Shown here piece after piece: positions 48,301 to 61,976 of a DNA stretch of 64,000 nucleotides; positions within the stretch are counted from its first letter, which is position 1; every line of letters starts with the position of its first letter. The notes beneath the pieces were generated by a model. It saw only the letters and a program-made list of their open reading frames with translations. It was not told the DNA's origin and did not search any database. This DNA comes from Dimorphilus gyrociliatus. Lineage: Eukaryota > Annelida > Polychaeta > Dinophilidae. Location of the stretch: NCBI GenBank assembly GCA_904063045.1, contig CAJFCJ010000025.1, forward strand, positions 992,001 to 1,056,000, read 5' to 3'. A program made the translations under genes and the position numbers.

Positions 48301-51300
48301 TCTGTTGATTTCACATCGAATGACGAATTCTATTTGACTTTCCAAAGCGAATCTGGATTGAAAAGTCCAGGCGTCGCGTTGAAATACGTGAATATCCGAC
48401 GAGGTTTCTGCCATATTCAAAGTAATCATCATTGAATGATTTTGCCAAAGAGCACAATTTATTCTATAATGAAAATATTGTTTGCAGACGATTGCGTAGG
48501 AAAATTTTCATGCAAATCTGATTCGAAATGTATAGAATTATCAAAAGTTTGCGACCATCTTGTTGATTGTATTGACGAATCTGATGAAGTTTCGTGTAGT
48601 AAGTTTCCGTCCACTTTATCTTCAAGCTTGAGAATTTGACTTTTTATTTGCGAATTTTCTATTCAGAATGTTTGGATGACGAATACAAATGTAGGAATGG
48701 AAAATGTGTCAGTCGTAATAAATTACTCGATGGCATAAATGATTGTTATGATAACTCGGATGAAGATCATTCAAACCTCGATAGTCTAATTAGGGAAAAG
48801 AAAAATTGGAAGAATATAAAAGTGTTTGAAAAGAACAGCAATTTTCTAATTAATCAAACCATGTTTGCGGAAAAGGATTGGGAGCCAAAGATAAATGGAG
48901 CTCACTTTGTCAGATTTCTCACTGAAATGAGTCATCAAAGATCTGACTTAATATCAGAGTTTGTTATAATTTTTTCTATTGTTTGTCCTTTTCATTAGAG
49001 TTGCGTTTTGTTTTTGCAGTTGCGATTGGAGAGGAAGCCCGTGCAAGTACCAAAATGTTAAAATATTAGATAGATTTACGGATCATGGTCAATGCTTTTC
49101 GTTCAGTCGGAAAGGAGATAATGATACTCTTCTCGTTACAGAATCAGGTTGACTTTGGTCCCTTCAAAATTTTCTTTCAAGATCTTTTTTGGTCGATTGT
49201 TTTAGAATTAAATTTTAACTGAGTTGTGTTTCAGGTGCTCAAGCCGGACTGAGATTGACTTTGAATATCGAATCGTACGAATACATGATTGGTCCTCACA
49301 CCAATAAAGGAATTAAAGTATTGTCGTCCAAATCTTCTGTTATTCTTCTGATGTATCTACGTTTCCTGTTTCTTTTCAGGTTTACTTGCACGATGCAAAT
49401 GAAACACCGAGAATAAATCATTTAGGATTCTCGTTAGCTCCTGGCTTTCACCATTCTATTGCCATAAAGAATACGAAGGTTTCACATAGTTTTATCTGTC
49501 TAATGCCACGTATGATAACGTTGCTTGTTTGTTTCGCTACAGGTTTTCAATCTGGAAAAGCCGTGGGGAAATTGTGGAAGAAGTGAATTAACACATTTTG
49601 CAGACTACTCTCCGAATAAATGTAACATCGATTGTTCTATTAAAGATACATTAAATAAGTGCAACTGTTTAGCTCCGTATATGAAAAGTGTAGCGAGTGA
49701 GTTTTTAGAGAATTTTGTTTGATTTAACACTTGAAGATTGTTTTTTTATTATCAAAAAGCCGATAATTTTTGTGGATTTGACGAATATTTTAACTGCATC
49801 CTTGTCGAACGTAAGCTATTGTGCTTTTTCTTTTCTTAGATATATTTTTATAATCACTTTTAATAGCGGATGATCTTAGCGCTCCATTGAATGAATCCTG
49901 TAAATGCCAGCAAGCGTGTTATCAAAACATCTTTGAGGTTGGTTTTATACTTAATTTGTGCCTTTCATATACTTTGACTAACTAATGATTGATATTAGCC
50001 AGTTATTTCGTCATCGGCGCTTTCGGAGCTAAGTGCCGAAAAGATATTACGGTTTGAAAATGAGTCTTTACGAAGAGAGTATGAACATGCTCTCGACGTA
50101 AGGGCTCGGTCTAGAATTAAGGACTATTCGGAGGAAGTTATAATCTTCTTCAATTTGTCGAGTACTTTTGAGAATCTACAGGACTTTCTTATAAAAAATA
50201 TTCCTTTATTTGAACCGAATGGAATTTCCTCTAAAATCAGCACAGGAACAGAATTTATAATGAATATTGCTAATAAAGACATTGAAGTTTTTAACAAATG
50301 CCTGAATTCAACGCTAGAAGAATTTCAATCTAAAGTTTTAAAGAAAGTAGACAAAATTAAAAATGTTTTTCAACTGTTAAAAAATCAAATTCACTTATTT
50401 TCCTATTTGGAAACGATTCACGACGTTCATTTAAACATCGTAAAGAACTTGTTAAAAGAGTTCATAAGTCAATTAGATGATCTTCGACCGAGTGACAATT
50501 CTACTGCTTTTCAAACAACGATTCGAATATTACCACTCTGTTTAGCTAACACAGAGAGTATTCAGTTATATCTTTTAAATTTAACCGATAATCTCTTAAA
50601 TAATACAATAAGAGCTAGTCTCTCTGAGGATCTTTTCGACGAAGTGAAAGACTATCTAGACTGCTTTGAAAATATTTCAAGAATTATCGTCGACTCTAGA
50701 GACGCTCTTAATTTTGACCAAGCGTTTAATGAATATTTTGACGAAAGAAAGAATATGTTTAACGCAATTGGTATATCCAGTTTTGATGAAATAATTGAAC
50801 AGGAGAAAGCACTGTTTTTGGAAATTATCCATTTATATCTTTCCGGTCAGAGCATCATTAAGCTCTCTCGAAAATATCCAACAGATTTATTTGAAAAATC
50901 AAAGTTAACGGTTGATTCGTTTTCCGGAGCCGTAAGATATAAATTCACAGAAATATATAAAGTTAACATTGGACATTTAAAAAGTGAATTGTTAAAACGA
51001 TACTCTAAAACTATAGAAATCGCTAAGACCCTGAAAGATATTTTAGGAGAAGATAAGATTAGAGAAATAATAAATTCCTTTTCAATTTGGAAGAGATATT
51101 CATTATCTCTATTAAATAAAAAGGTCACTTTTACCAGGACCAGAGATAACACTCCTATTCAAACCGAAGATTTTAAAGTTATTGGTGAGGTGATAAAAGA
51201 TAATGTAGGCCTATATTTAACGCCTATTACGAATAGTCTGAACCATTTTCAAGAGTTGGTAGACGGCTATATAGTGAGGTTGAAAATGTCGTTGGACGAC

Positions 51301-51755
51301 GTTCTGGACATGTTTCACAGATATAAAAAAAAGGCCGAGTTGGGTTCGGATTTCGTTAAGGAAAATTTCCTCATCGTCGACGTTTTCTTTGGCGAATTAA
51401 GCTATTCGAAAATCACGCAGAGAAGGGCATTTAACATCGAAGAACTCTTAGGTAATCTCTCTTTATATTATCACTTATACTGATAACTCTCTCTTCATTT
51501 CACTTCCATGTTTCAGGCAACGTTGGAGGTTTTATGGGTCTTTTATTAGGAGCCAGCGTTTTAACCGTCTTTGAGCTATTGGATTTGTTAATATATAACA
51601 TTTTCGTAAAACTTTCAATATCTAAACAAGAGGAGAAGAGCGCGGAAAATTTTCCTAATCCATCAATGGAAAAGAGACATTCTCAGAATTATGTCACAAA
51701 TTTCAATAAAGAATATACTAAAGATGGCGGATTCACATCTTTAAATAGATTTTAA
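40911..51755 (+). CDS. Giant DEG/ENaC channel with MAM/kringle/LDLa ectodomain, copy 2
   Basis: Thirty-four exons, 7,884 nt, 2,627 aa, same exon plan as copy 1: 40911-41020, 41704-41945, 42074-42340, 42431-42779, 42845-42966, 43025-43270, 43332-43394, 43480-43635, 43707-44057, 44121-44231, 44308-44415, 44603-45094, 45154-45318, 45376-45570, 45628-45981, 46062-46169, 46223-46381, 46438-46785, 46857-46973, 47043-47294, 47350-47791, 47846-47955, 48012-48153, 48228-48421, 48488-48598, 48667-48958, 49020-49147, 49235-49317, 49380-49478, 49543-49696, 49760-49810, 49867-49937, 49999-51451, 51517-51755. HG motif, TM1, palm strand [10 protein letters not shown], beta-ball and TM2 with GAS filter are all intact, so it should be a functional channel subunit. 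About 1.3 kb (43040-44351) and 3.9 kb (45670-49546) are almost identical to copy 1; 42 kb-43.3 kb, 45.4-46.2 kb and 46.7-47.7 kb match copy 3. The cytosolic tail is unique (ends TSLNRF). Confidence 0.9.
42431..44231 (+). other. Copy 2 exons 4-10: MAM1, kringle 1, linker, MAM2, LDLa1
   Basis: Same modules and exon lengths as copy 1. MAM1 keeps [13 protein letters not shown] and ends [12 protein letters not shown]. From within kringle 1 (43040) onward the sequence, introns included, looks identical to copy 1. Confidence 0.88.
44308..45570 (+). other. Copy 2 exons 11-14: MAM3 and MAM4
   Basis: [14 protein letters not shown] to ISLDRNC (MAM3) and [14 protein letters not shown] to [13 protein letters not shown] (MAM4). 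Clearly diverged from copy 1 between 44352 and 45669. Exon 13 ends at a normal GTCTGT donor at 45319 with exactly the same exon length (165 bp) as inferred for copy 1. Confidence 0.86.
45628..48958 (+). other. Copy 2 exons 15-26: LDLa2-kringle2 to degenerate LDLa7
   Basis: LDLa2+kringle2 (45628-45981), LDLa3 (46062-46169), MAM5 (46223-46785), LDLa4 (46857-46973), kringle 3 (47043-47294), LDLa5/split MAM6/kringle 4 (47350-48421), LDLa6 (48488-48598), LDLa7 and linker (48667-48958). Differs from copy 1 at only scattered single bases. Confidence 0.88.
49020..51755 (+). other. Copy 2 exons 27-34: channel core, thumb insert, TM2, tail
   Basis: Beta-ball and palm nearly identical to copy 1 until exon 30, then diverged through [26 protein letters not shown] and most of the helical insert (conserved cysteines in ILPLCLAN and YLDCFEN). 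It is again identical to copy 1 from about 50992 through TM2 to 51604, then a unique 50-residue tail. Confidence 0.88.
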
Positions 51756-52521
51756 CAGTTGAAATGAATAAGTATTCCATGACTTTGCTGCTCAAAATTA
51801 GAATTAAAAAACACTCACTCCTTTCACCTTTCCATCTTGCTTTGAATTCAATTATGAAGATAAATAAGACTATTAAATGTATTATAAAGTTTCTATACGT
51901 GACATGTAAAATATAACAATATACTAATAAATTAAATAAAGGTGTTATTTCTAATGTTTGATAAATGTTTTTCCAATTTCGGAATGGTTTTAGTTGATAA
52001 AATATTCATAAAATATTGTTGAATGTCACTTTGATCTTAAGTGAAAAATGTTACAAAACGGTTTCCATGTTTGTTATCTTCGTACTCGAGTCAATTTTTA
52101 CCGTTCAGTCCAAATGAAACAATCAACAATATTATTGTTAGTTCTGTTTATAGCTATCAACTCAACCGTAGATGTAGGTTCAATTGTACGAAAATCCTGG
52201 AAGGAGTTGTTCAGATAGGAGAGGGAAGATAAAAAGGGTTAAAGACTTTTGGACAGCAGTTGGAAAATTGTGCGAAAGAGGCTACGGTCTATGCGAATCA
52301 CGTAATAGGAAAGAAATATTTACATAAATATATTATAATACTTGCTCATATTCCATTCGACATATTGCATAGAATGAATGATTAATTCATAATGTAATTT
52401 CCTTCAAGCTTATTTGTCCGCCATAATTAAATGACATAGACCTACCTCTTCCTATGATCTTTTGCCACTGTCCTCTTCCTACCGTGAAAAAACACATAAA
52501 ACAATAAACTTTTCAATAAGA
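51756..52521. other. Intergenic spacer between channel copies 2 and 3
   Basis: 766 bp of AT-rich DNA. An AATAAA at 51935-51940 could serve copy 2. No gene or repeat of note; a 63-codon frame at 52041-52232 has no recognisable content. Confidence 0.6.
51935..51940 (+). promoter_or_regulatory. Candidate poly(A) signal of channel copy 2
   Basis: AATAAA about 180 bp after the copy 2 stop codon. Confidence 0.45.
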
Positions 52522-53568
52522 ATGATTGAAAAGAAATTGAATTGGACAAGTTTATTCTACGGATTTTCACAAGATACAACTTTTCACGGCGTTAAATATA
52601 TTACTAAATCTAGTAAATTTCTATTAAGAAGGTAAGCATTTTCTTTAACATATATATTCTCTTTCAGAGATCGTTACCTTTTCTACATAGATCTGTTCAA
52701 TAAAAATGATCAACCAATAATCTCCAATAATATATAGTATACATATTGTTCTTTCCACAGCCTGAATGCATCGGTCAACATCGCGTAGATGCGCAATTCT
52801 ATATCAATATCAATTATAGATAAAACAAAACATTGCTACTATAACCATAAACTAATTAATTTATTGTTTACAACTTTCCCTATAAAACTAGACCCTAAAA
52901 TAATTTCTTTTATCTCTTCTACTTTTTACAGAGTCGTTTGGGCAATTCTTGTTCTAGTCTTGTCAACATTCTTCTCTTACATCATTATCATCAGATTTAT
53001 GGATTATTTCAATTATCCTAAAGCTGTTGATGTCGAAGTTTTGTATACTAAACAACTCGAATATCCAGTTATTACACTCTGCAATCAAAACGTCTACAGA
53101 GCATCAGCAACTGTAGAAACGGGCGTCTTCGACGCTTTTGAATCATATTTTACTAAAACTACACAAAACAAAGGTACGCCTCTAGTTGTACCTATTCATA
53201 TTAATAATTATTAATTATTAATCCTATCTGCCTAATTATCTTTATGATTTTTATGTAAATTTCTCTCTGTAACTTACCAATTCCAATATTTCTTCACTTA
53301 GATACAGAGTGTCAAGATGGTTTTCAAGTGCTTCTCAATAGCGTCCTAATTCACCCTAGTAGCGTCTTCATTTCGGAAATTCACGTAAATGTAACGCCTG
53401 GTGTTTGCAAATATACTTGTCTCAATTTGGCTTCGATTTCCTGCAATTCACTTTTATACTATCGATCAAATTTGACGTGTCTCTTACTTCAATCAAGTCA
53501 TAAAACCCCAAATACTCTTTTACAAAATTTCCAAGGCGTCGATTACTACTCAAGGTCAAGACGCGACA
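52522..53568 (+). other. Copy 3 exons 1-3: N-terminus, TM1, PAN-like domain
   Basis: HG motif [10 protein letters not shown]1 [19 protein letters not shown], palm strand [10 protein letters not shown]. From about 53027 onward, including intron 2, the sequence is essentially that of copy 2. Confidence 0.88.
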
Positions 53569-56500
53569 GTCAGTTTACAATTACACCTTCTTCTTTACCT
53601 TTCCACTATTATTCCTTTAATTCTCCTTCATTAATCTATTCAATGTGACACGTTTCAGGCAAAGAGAGCTTTTGCTCTTTCGATTTAGACTTTTGCAACT
53701 TTCATCAAGTCAAATTTGACGATATCGACTGGCAGAGAAGAAAACTTGGCAATATTCAAACTCTTTCCGGACCGGACAACGATCATACAACCGGATCCGG
53801 ATATTTTCTCTTTTTGGAGGGGGGCAAAGAGCAAATGGGACGTTTAATTTCGTCTTGGCATTCGGCGAAAACTTGGAAGACGAGCTGCGTTACTTTCTAT
53901 TACTTCATGTATGGATCATCGGTTAATAAATTACAGTTTTACGTTGTTGACCCTGACAACTATAGTTATAAACTTTGGGAAAAATCCGGATGTCAAGGCA
54001 AAAGATGGTCAGTTGAACGAAACGGAAACGTCAATGCAAAAGTATTGCCTAAACCATTGTGTTTTCTTTAACAGGCGAAAAGCGAGTGTCAGTGTAAACC
54101 TTGAATTGTTCCAAATTCGGTTCGATGGCTACACCGGAAGAGCAGATCGCCACGTTATTGCTGTCGATGACGTGTCTATCAAGCAATGCGATAGAGGTAA
54201 CGATGGAATATCGATTCAAAACTGCTCTATTCTATTCATAATTATGATTTTCAGAGTCGCAAGATTGCAGAAATGATAAAACGGGAGATTTATACAGAGG
54301 AAATCAATCATTTAGTATAAATAATAGACGTTGTTTATACTGGAATGATGTTCATTCTGTCGAGTTGTTGTTCTTTGAGGACGAAACAATTCGGCAGACT
54401 AAAAACTTTTGTAGGAATCCTGGAGGTAGAAAATCCGAACCTTGGTGTTTCGTACAACGAAACCCTCTTCTTTGGGAATATTGTAATATTCCTTTATGCG
54501 GTTCGTAAGCAAATGAATAGTTTCATTAAAACAGAATGTGTCTTTTAAATTATTATCTTATTTTGTTAGACTCAAAGGAAAAGGTAAAGATTGAAATTGA
54601 AGGTAAAAGAAGATGAATATATCGATTCATATTGGATGATATTTGTTTTGCTGTTTAAATTTAGAATCGTCGGTTGACTGTAATTTTGAAAAGAGTTCTA
54701 TTTGTGGTTATGATAAAAGTTCTAACACAAATGATTTCATGTGGACTCTAAGGAATGGAAGTTCAACCCATGATCACCTTGGCCCAACAATGGATAAGAC
54801 ATTTTACAGTCCATTAAAGGGTAAGCATAACCATTTTTTAATGACAACATTACGAGATTAAAGACTATAGACAATTGAATAGGAAATTTCATGATGGTTG
54901 ATAGTAGATATGCCGTTGAGAATTCAATAAGTTGGTTAGAGTCACCACCCGTACTGTTGAAAGTTTCGTGCTGTTTGAAATTTTACTTTTGCAAGAGAGG
55001 ACAGATAAACTTACGATTGTTTTTAATCAAAGATAATAATATACGTACTCCTCTAGATGAAATTATTGAAACAGCAAACTCCTGGAAATTGAAAACAGTA
55101 AATATTAACAAGTGGAAAAGAAGCTTGTTGATGTTTGTTAGAGTTTTATTCGAAGCGGAACATAAATTTGGATTTGATAGTACAATTGCAATAGATGAAA
55201 TAGAGCTGCAAAGAAGAAATTGTCGTTTGGAAGGTAGATTAACAGAGAGAGAACTGTAGATTTCAAGTCAGTTTATCTAAAATGAGGCAGCCGATAAGGA
55301 CAAAGGAATTATTTAGAATTTTTTAGTCTTTTTACTACTATTCACTTTTTGTTATGTTTTAATTGACACATTTATTAATAGCTTTGAAAAGACTAGCCTT
55401 GTTTAGGTGAGCTGAACTGAAATCTCTTTAAACCCTATACTTTTATTACTGTACACCCTATAAATTTTATACAACTTCTTTGTAGAAGTCTCATTTACAT
55501 ACTTGATTCTTTCAAATACAAAATACTTGCAGAATGTAAAACAGACGAATTTAAATGCAGTAATGGTAGATGTATCGACGGTAAAAAAGTTTGTAACGGC
55601 AATAACGACTGCTTCGACTATAGTGATGAAGAATTGCCTTGTTGTGAGTAGTTCTACTGGCAAAGTATTTGACCCAGATTTATTAATCATTAATTATTAA
55701 AGAATTAATATCTAACTACGTATGTTAAGTAACAAGCCGTTGTTCGTGTCTTTTTTTAGTCCTCCTCTTTGACGTCATGATCCTATATAGATTTTCTTTA
55801 ATTATTCCCAATATCTTAAAGATTATTATTAATTTAGGCTTTTTCATCTCTTTTCTCAATTAAAATTAATGACTACTCCCCTTAACATATGCTCTTTCAC
55901 TCTCCATAGCAACATTTCAATGCAACTTTACTGGAAAAACTTCTTGCAGTTACGTAATGGAGCATATTCTTCATTATTACAAATGGGAAAAGACTAATGA
56001 ATCAAATTGTTCGATTTTTACATGAACAAGTTTTCCATACACTTGATTACATAGAGAATTTTTCTTTAATTGCAGTCGGCTTTATGAAAGTATTCTCCTA
56101 TGGTCCTAAAGTTACTTCTTATGCAATTCTGAGGTCGCCTTCCATTAATACAAGCTCCGAAAGTTGTGCCGTTTTTTCGACATTACTGAATTCTTCAGTT
56201 TCGGCTGCTTTAAACATCTATGCTGATTTGGAAAAAGGGCCAACAAAAATTTTAGCTACTATTTCAAAATCACCTAATAAATATATAACAAAAAATATCG
56301 TTCCTTTACCGCCAAATGTTCAAATGAGTTTATCATTCGAGTCTCGTATGGATACTTTTGGACACGAAGCTTATGTTGGAAATATCTCACTTGATCGAAA
56401 TTGTTCTACTTATGAAACCGAAATTAATGTTAATTGCACGTTTGAATCGGAAATTCTCTGCGGTTTTATAATTGAATACGAAAAACACGGATATTCTTGG

Positions 56501-59500
56501 TATAGAACCAACAGCAGTTCATCCATATTCAATGGTCCACTAACCGACCATACGTTTCAAAATTCTAGTGAGAACACAATATCAACATCTTTCAGTTTTT
56601 CATAAGATTCGGAATTCTACTATTAAACCTTTCATTCCAACAGGTAGTGGAAATTTTATAATCACGAGAGGGTTGGTGGGCGTTAAAGGCAATAGAGCAA
56701 GAATAAGCTCGCCTAACTTTAAACCACAATCATCCATTTCCTGCTTATCTTATTACTATCATATGTTCGGTAGCTTAATCGGAAGACTCCAAGTCATCCT
56801 TCGACTTGAAGGTTTCTTTACTAATCCCTAAAAGGTTATTTAAATTTTCTAATCGCTATTCCATTTTTCTTACAGAAAAACTTACTATTCACGTATTCAA
56901 ACATGAATTTAACCATGGCAATGTATGGCTCCACAACGAAATTCTTATTCGTAATCAACAAAATGTAGAAATGAAAGTGATCTTTGAAAGTATTCGCGGT
57001 TTTGATAGAAGTAATAAAATGGCATTGGATGATATTTCTTTCTATAATGGATTTTGTCAAACTCTTCAAGGTTTCCTCCAATCCTTTTTTCATTCTTACA
57101 CAACAAAATCACTTTATATTCATGCAGCTCAATGCCTCAATTCGAGCTTTCAATGCCAAAATGGCCAATGTATTGACAAGAGTCTGGTTTGCAACGGAGA
57201 AAGCGAATGTTTCGACGGAAGTGACGAAAGCAATTGTTCCGATTGCCTACACGACATTCAAGGCAGATTCTACACAGGAAAACTTTCAACAACCGAATCT
57301 GGAAAGAGATGCATGAGTTGGAAAGAGGCTGTTGGCGAAACGCAAACCACCATCTCAGTAGAGACGGGAGAGACGAGTTTGACAGAAATGACAAACTATT
57401 GCAGAAACGTTAACGGAAAGAAATCTCCTTGGTGTTACGTATCAAAAGAAAGATGGGAATTCTGCAGCATTTCCAATTGCGGTACAAAGATTAATATTCC
57501 AATTCAAAAAATATCTCTTTCGCTTGAAACGAAAGAAACAATAAACTGTAAATATTTGCAGAATGCCGAGAAAATCAATACAGATGCAACAATTCGGCAT
57601 GTATTTCTTCAAAACAAAGATGCAATGGAATATCGGAATGTCCTCTTAAAGACGACGAAGAATTTTGTAGTATGTATTTAGTTATCGTAAAAAATTTTAA
57701 CTTAAAATACTATAGTATAGCAATGTTATTGCAGATTCTTCAATAACATGTAACTTTGAAGAGGATAACATATGTGGATATACTATTTTAATATCTAATA
57801 ACAATTATCAGTGGATTCGTACAAATACTCCGACACCCTCCCAAGGTACTGGACCTGATCATGATCATACTTATGGCAATAGAACAGGTATTACAAATTA
57901 CTTGAAGTCTGTATTGTTAACACCAGTTCCATTCGGGTTGCATAGGTTTTTACCTTTATGTGGAATCTACTCAAGAAGGGCCACCTTTGAAATTCGGTGA
58001 TGAAACCTTTCTCTTTTCTCCTATCGTCAAGCCAGTAAAAAATCATTGTTTACAATTCTTTTATCATATCTTCGGCTTGGATATTAACAAACTAAATGTT
58101 TATATGAAAGTAAACAACCTTTACAAGTCGCTAGCAAAATTCAATAAATCAACTCAGTTGCCGAATTGGTTTATGGCTGAATATTTCATTCGACCTAACA
58201 TTGAACAAATAGTTTTCCATTATATTAGAGGAGTTGATTTCAGAAATGACCCTGGTATTGATGATGTTCTCCTATATCCTGGAAATTGTAAAAGTAACCA
58301 ACATTAACATTCACAACATTCTCTTTATTTCATACTGATTTTAATGCCAAAACATTCCGTTCAGCTCATCGAACTTGTTCACATTTTGAATTTACTTGTT
58401 CCAATGGCCACTGCATCAACAACACTTACACTTGCGATGGATACGACAACTGTGGCGACTTTTCAGATGAACTAGTCTGCGGTATAACACCTCCTTCATT
58501 CCTATTATTCATTTAATCTATTCCATTTCTTTCCTCTCCTCTTCCTATAGAAACGGAATGCAAGAGATCTTTGCAAGAACAATGGTATATAGGGACGAGA
58601 AATGTTTCGCAAACTGGCAAAAAGTGTCTCTACTGGAGGAACATGTCAAACTCTTTCAAGATTCCCTATCGTTTCCCGGATGAAAGTCTGCAAAGTGCGG
58701 AGAATTATTGCAGAAATCCAACGAATAGAACGTTTGGTCCTTGGTGTTACGTTGATAAAGAGAGTGAAATGTGGGAATACTGCAATATTCCTAAATGTTC
58801 AGGTTTGTAGAATCAATAAGTTGAATAATAAAGAAAGTAAAGGAAAGTTGCAATCAGTTTTCCAAAGTTGTCAGTCGAACGAATTTCAATGCGCGAATGG
58901 AATGTGCATTGATAAAAAACACTTGTGCGACGGAGTAAACGACTGCAACGATAGATCGGATGAAATGGAGATTTGTGGATCGGCGTACAACATCTCGTGT
59001 GATTTCAGTGATCGTTATATGTGTGGCTACACAGACGATAGTCCTAATTGGAACTACAGATTTCAAAGGAAAGGTTCTTTTGATGGTTCAGTGCAATCAG
59101 TAATTCGGCTTTTAACTACAAAATGGGATGAGTGTTTTCATGAGGATACGGCTGGAATTGACTACGAAGGAAATGTACAAAAAACAGTTAATGGGATTAC
59201 TTGTCAAATCTGGCGTGTTCAGTTTCCCAAAGCTCATCCCTTTTATCTTGATAGTTTTTTCCCAGAAAAAAATATAACAGAAGCTGAGAACTATTGCAGG
59301 TTCAGATTTAATAATAGTATATTGAATATTGCTTTATTTAAAAGGTTTATCTCTTTAAGGAATCCATCAAAAAGCGTTCCAAACTATGATCACCTTGCCA
59401 AACCTTTCTGCATATCTTCGAGGAGTGTTAACCAATCAGTCGGCGATTGTAACTTGAAAGTTTGCCAATGTAAATATTGTTTGCATTAATGAAGTGCTTG

Positions 59501-61937
59501 TTTAGTTAACTTTCTATTTAGATTCATTTCTGAAAACGAACTGGGGATTAAGCCAAGGTCATATTGCTAGAATAAATAGCCCTATTGTTAAAGGTGGTGT
59601 TGGTGATTCCTGTTTAGAATTTATATTTTTAATGATTGGCGAAAACGCAGGATCTTTAACTTTAATGTTTGTTGAAAAAGTTAATCCTGACTGTTTGAGT
59701 TGGAAATCTTTGATATTTCTTTTTTTTAGTTTAAATAATGAAAAAGGATCGAATGTTTTATGGAAAGGAGAGGGAGATTATGGAAATACTTGGAAGATAG
59801 TATCTGTTAATATCAAATCAAATACCTCATTTTTTATAACGTTTTTAAGCGAATCCGGAGAAAAGAATTCGGCAATAGCAATAGGAAAAATTTCGCTAAA
59901 GAATGACTCTTGCCGAAAGGACAGTCTGTATTGTTCGCTTTGACTTTCTATTGTTCTCCAACAAAATATCTTTGATAAAAACAGATTGTTCTGGAATGTT
60001 CCAGTGTAAAGATTCTTCCGTTTGTATTGATAAGAAAAGAGTTTGCGACGGTTTAACCGATTGCAAAGACAGTTCTGACGAAAATTCCTGTTCAAGTAAG
60101 CGAATGAGAAGAAAGAGAAAAAAAACAACAGGCTCTTTCATTATTGTATTCCATTAATTCACTTTTCCCCCTTGTAGGCTGTTCAAACGACAATTTTCAA
60201 TGCAAGAACGAAAGATGTATAAGTCTTTTTAAAATAGACGATGGAAGGAACGATTGTTTCGATAATTCAGATGAGAATATTTCGTATTATTATCCGAAAC
60301 TTGCGAAACTAATTTCAATGAAGAAAGAAGAAAACAACTCGAACGTTCATTCTTTTTCGAATAGAAACTGGAATAAAGATTACGTCTTCTCTAAAAAGGA
60401 TTACGAACCGGATATTGAAGGTATTCTTATAATAAAAAAAGGAAAGAGGGACCGAGAAGAGGGAAGGAATGGGTGGATGAGTGAATGAGTGAATGAGTGA
60501 GTGAGTGAGTGAGTAGAAGAGAAAATGACAAGATAATTTGAAAAAAAAAAAGAGTCTATTAACGAACAGGTTTAGAATTTCGAAGTTTCCTTGAAAATTT
60601 ATCCCATCAACGAGAAAATCTTATTTATGAGTAAAATTATTAAATTCAAATTTTGTGGTTTATTCAATTTACATAATAATATTTATCTTCTTCCTCTTCC
60701 TTAGTTGCTCTTGGCAGGGGAAAAGTTGCATTAGTCAAAATATTAATATGTCTACTAAATTTACCGATCACGGTACGTGCGTTTCCATCAACGGAAACGA
60801 AGCGAATAGTAGTCTCTTTACTGAAGAATCGGGTACGTTTTGTCCATTCCACATCTGCTAAGTGCATTTTTGATTAGATACTAACCCTAAAAGGGACTCA
60901 AGCGGGAATGAGCTTGACGCTTAACATCGAATCTTACGAATACATGATTGGTCCGCATAAGAATGAAGGAATAAAGGTTGAGAGCTTTTTACTTCAAGTC
61001 ATAACGTTCCCCTTAGAGTTTAATTCTATCTTATTAAATACGAAAATATTATTCCCATATATTTAGGTTTATCTACATGACGCTAAAGAAAGTCCAAGAA
61101 TCAATCACCTAGGTTTTTCTCTCGCCCCAGGATTTCACCATTCGATTGCTATCAAGAACACAAAAGTGATTTAAATTAAGGAAAGATCTATGAATAAGTG
61201 ATTAACACTCTTAAATGATTTACCTTAAAGGTGTTTAATTTAGAAAAGCCTTGGGGAAGTTGTGGCGAAACAAAATTGAACCATTTTCAAGATTACTCCC
61301 CTAATAAATGTAATTTGGACTGTTCGATTTCTGATACCATAAGGAAATGTGGATGTCTAGCCCCCTACATGAACAGCATCACTAGTAATACGACTGATTA
61401 GCTTATGTGGAGAAGGTAGTCTTTGAGGATTTATAGGCAAAAGAAATGAGTATGCCTCAACAACACAAAAAGGATTATTCCTATAGCGACTGTATAAAAA
61501 TTGATTTATTAGGCATTTTCTTCCAGAAGGCTGTCAAATAATAAACTATAATCCTCATAAGCCTAATCTTCTTTTTCTTCTTTTTCTTTTCCTCCTATTC
61601 TACCTTTTTTTCTTTACATCTATAAAATATCCCAATAATGCAGAGGGTCAATTCTCTTTATCCTCGTTTTGTTGCAGATGATAATTATTGCGGTTATGAA
61701 AAATACTTTAACTGCATCGTACAGCACTGTAAGTAGGAATGTTACAGTATATCTATTAGTATATGCAATTGTAGTTAGTATTAAAACGGCTTAAAATGAA
61801 AGGATTTTTTTGTTTGCAACAGCGGATGAGAGCGTTAATCTCTCCTTCAACGAATCTTGTAAATGCCAACAAGCCTGCTATCAGAATATCTTTGAAGTTT
61901 GTTTGTTAAATTTTTTTGCTAAGATTATTACAGTGGG

Positions 61938-61976
<39 letters not shown>

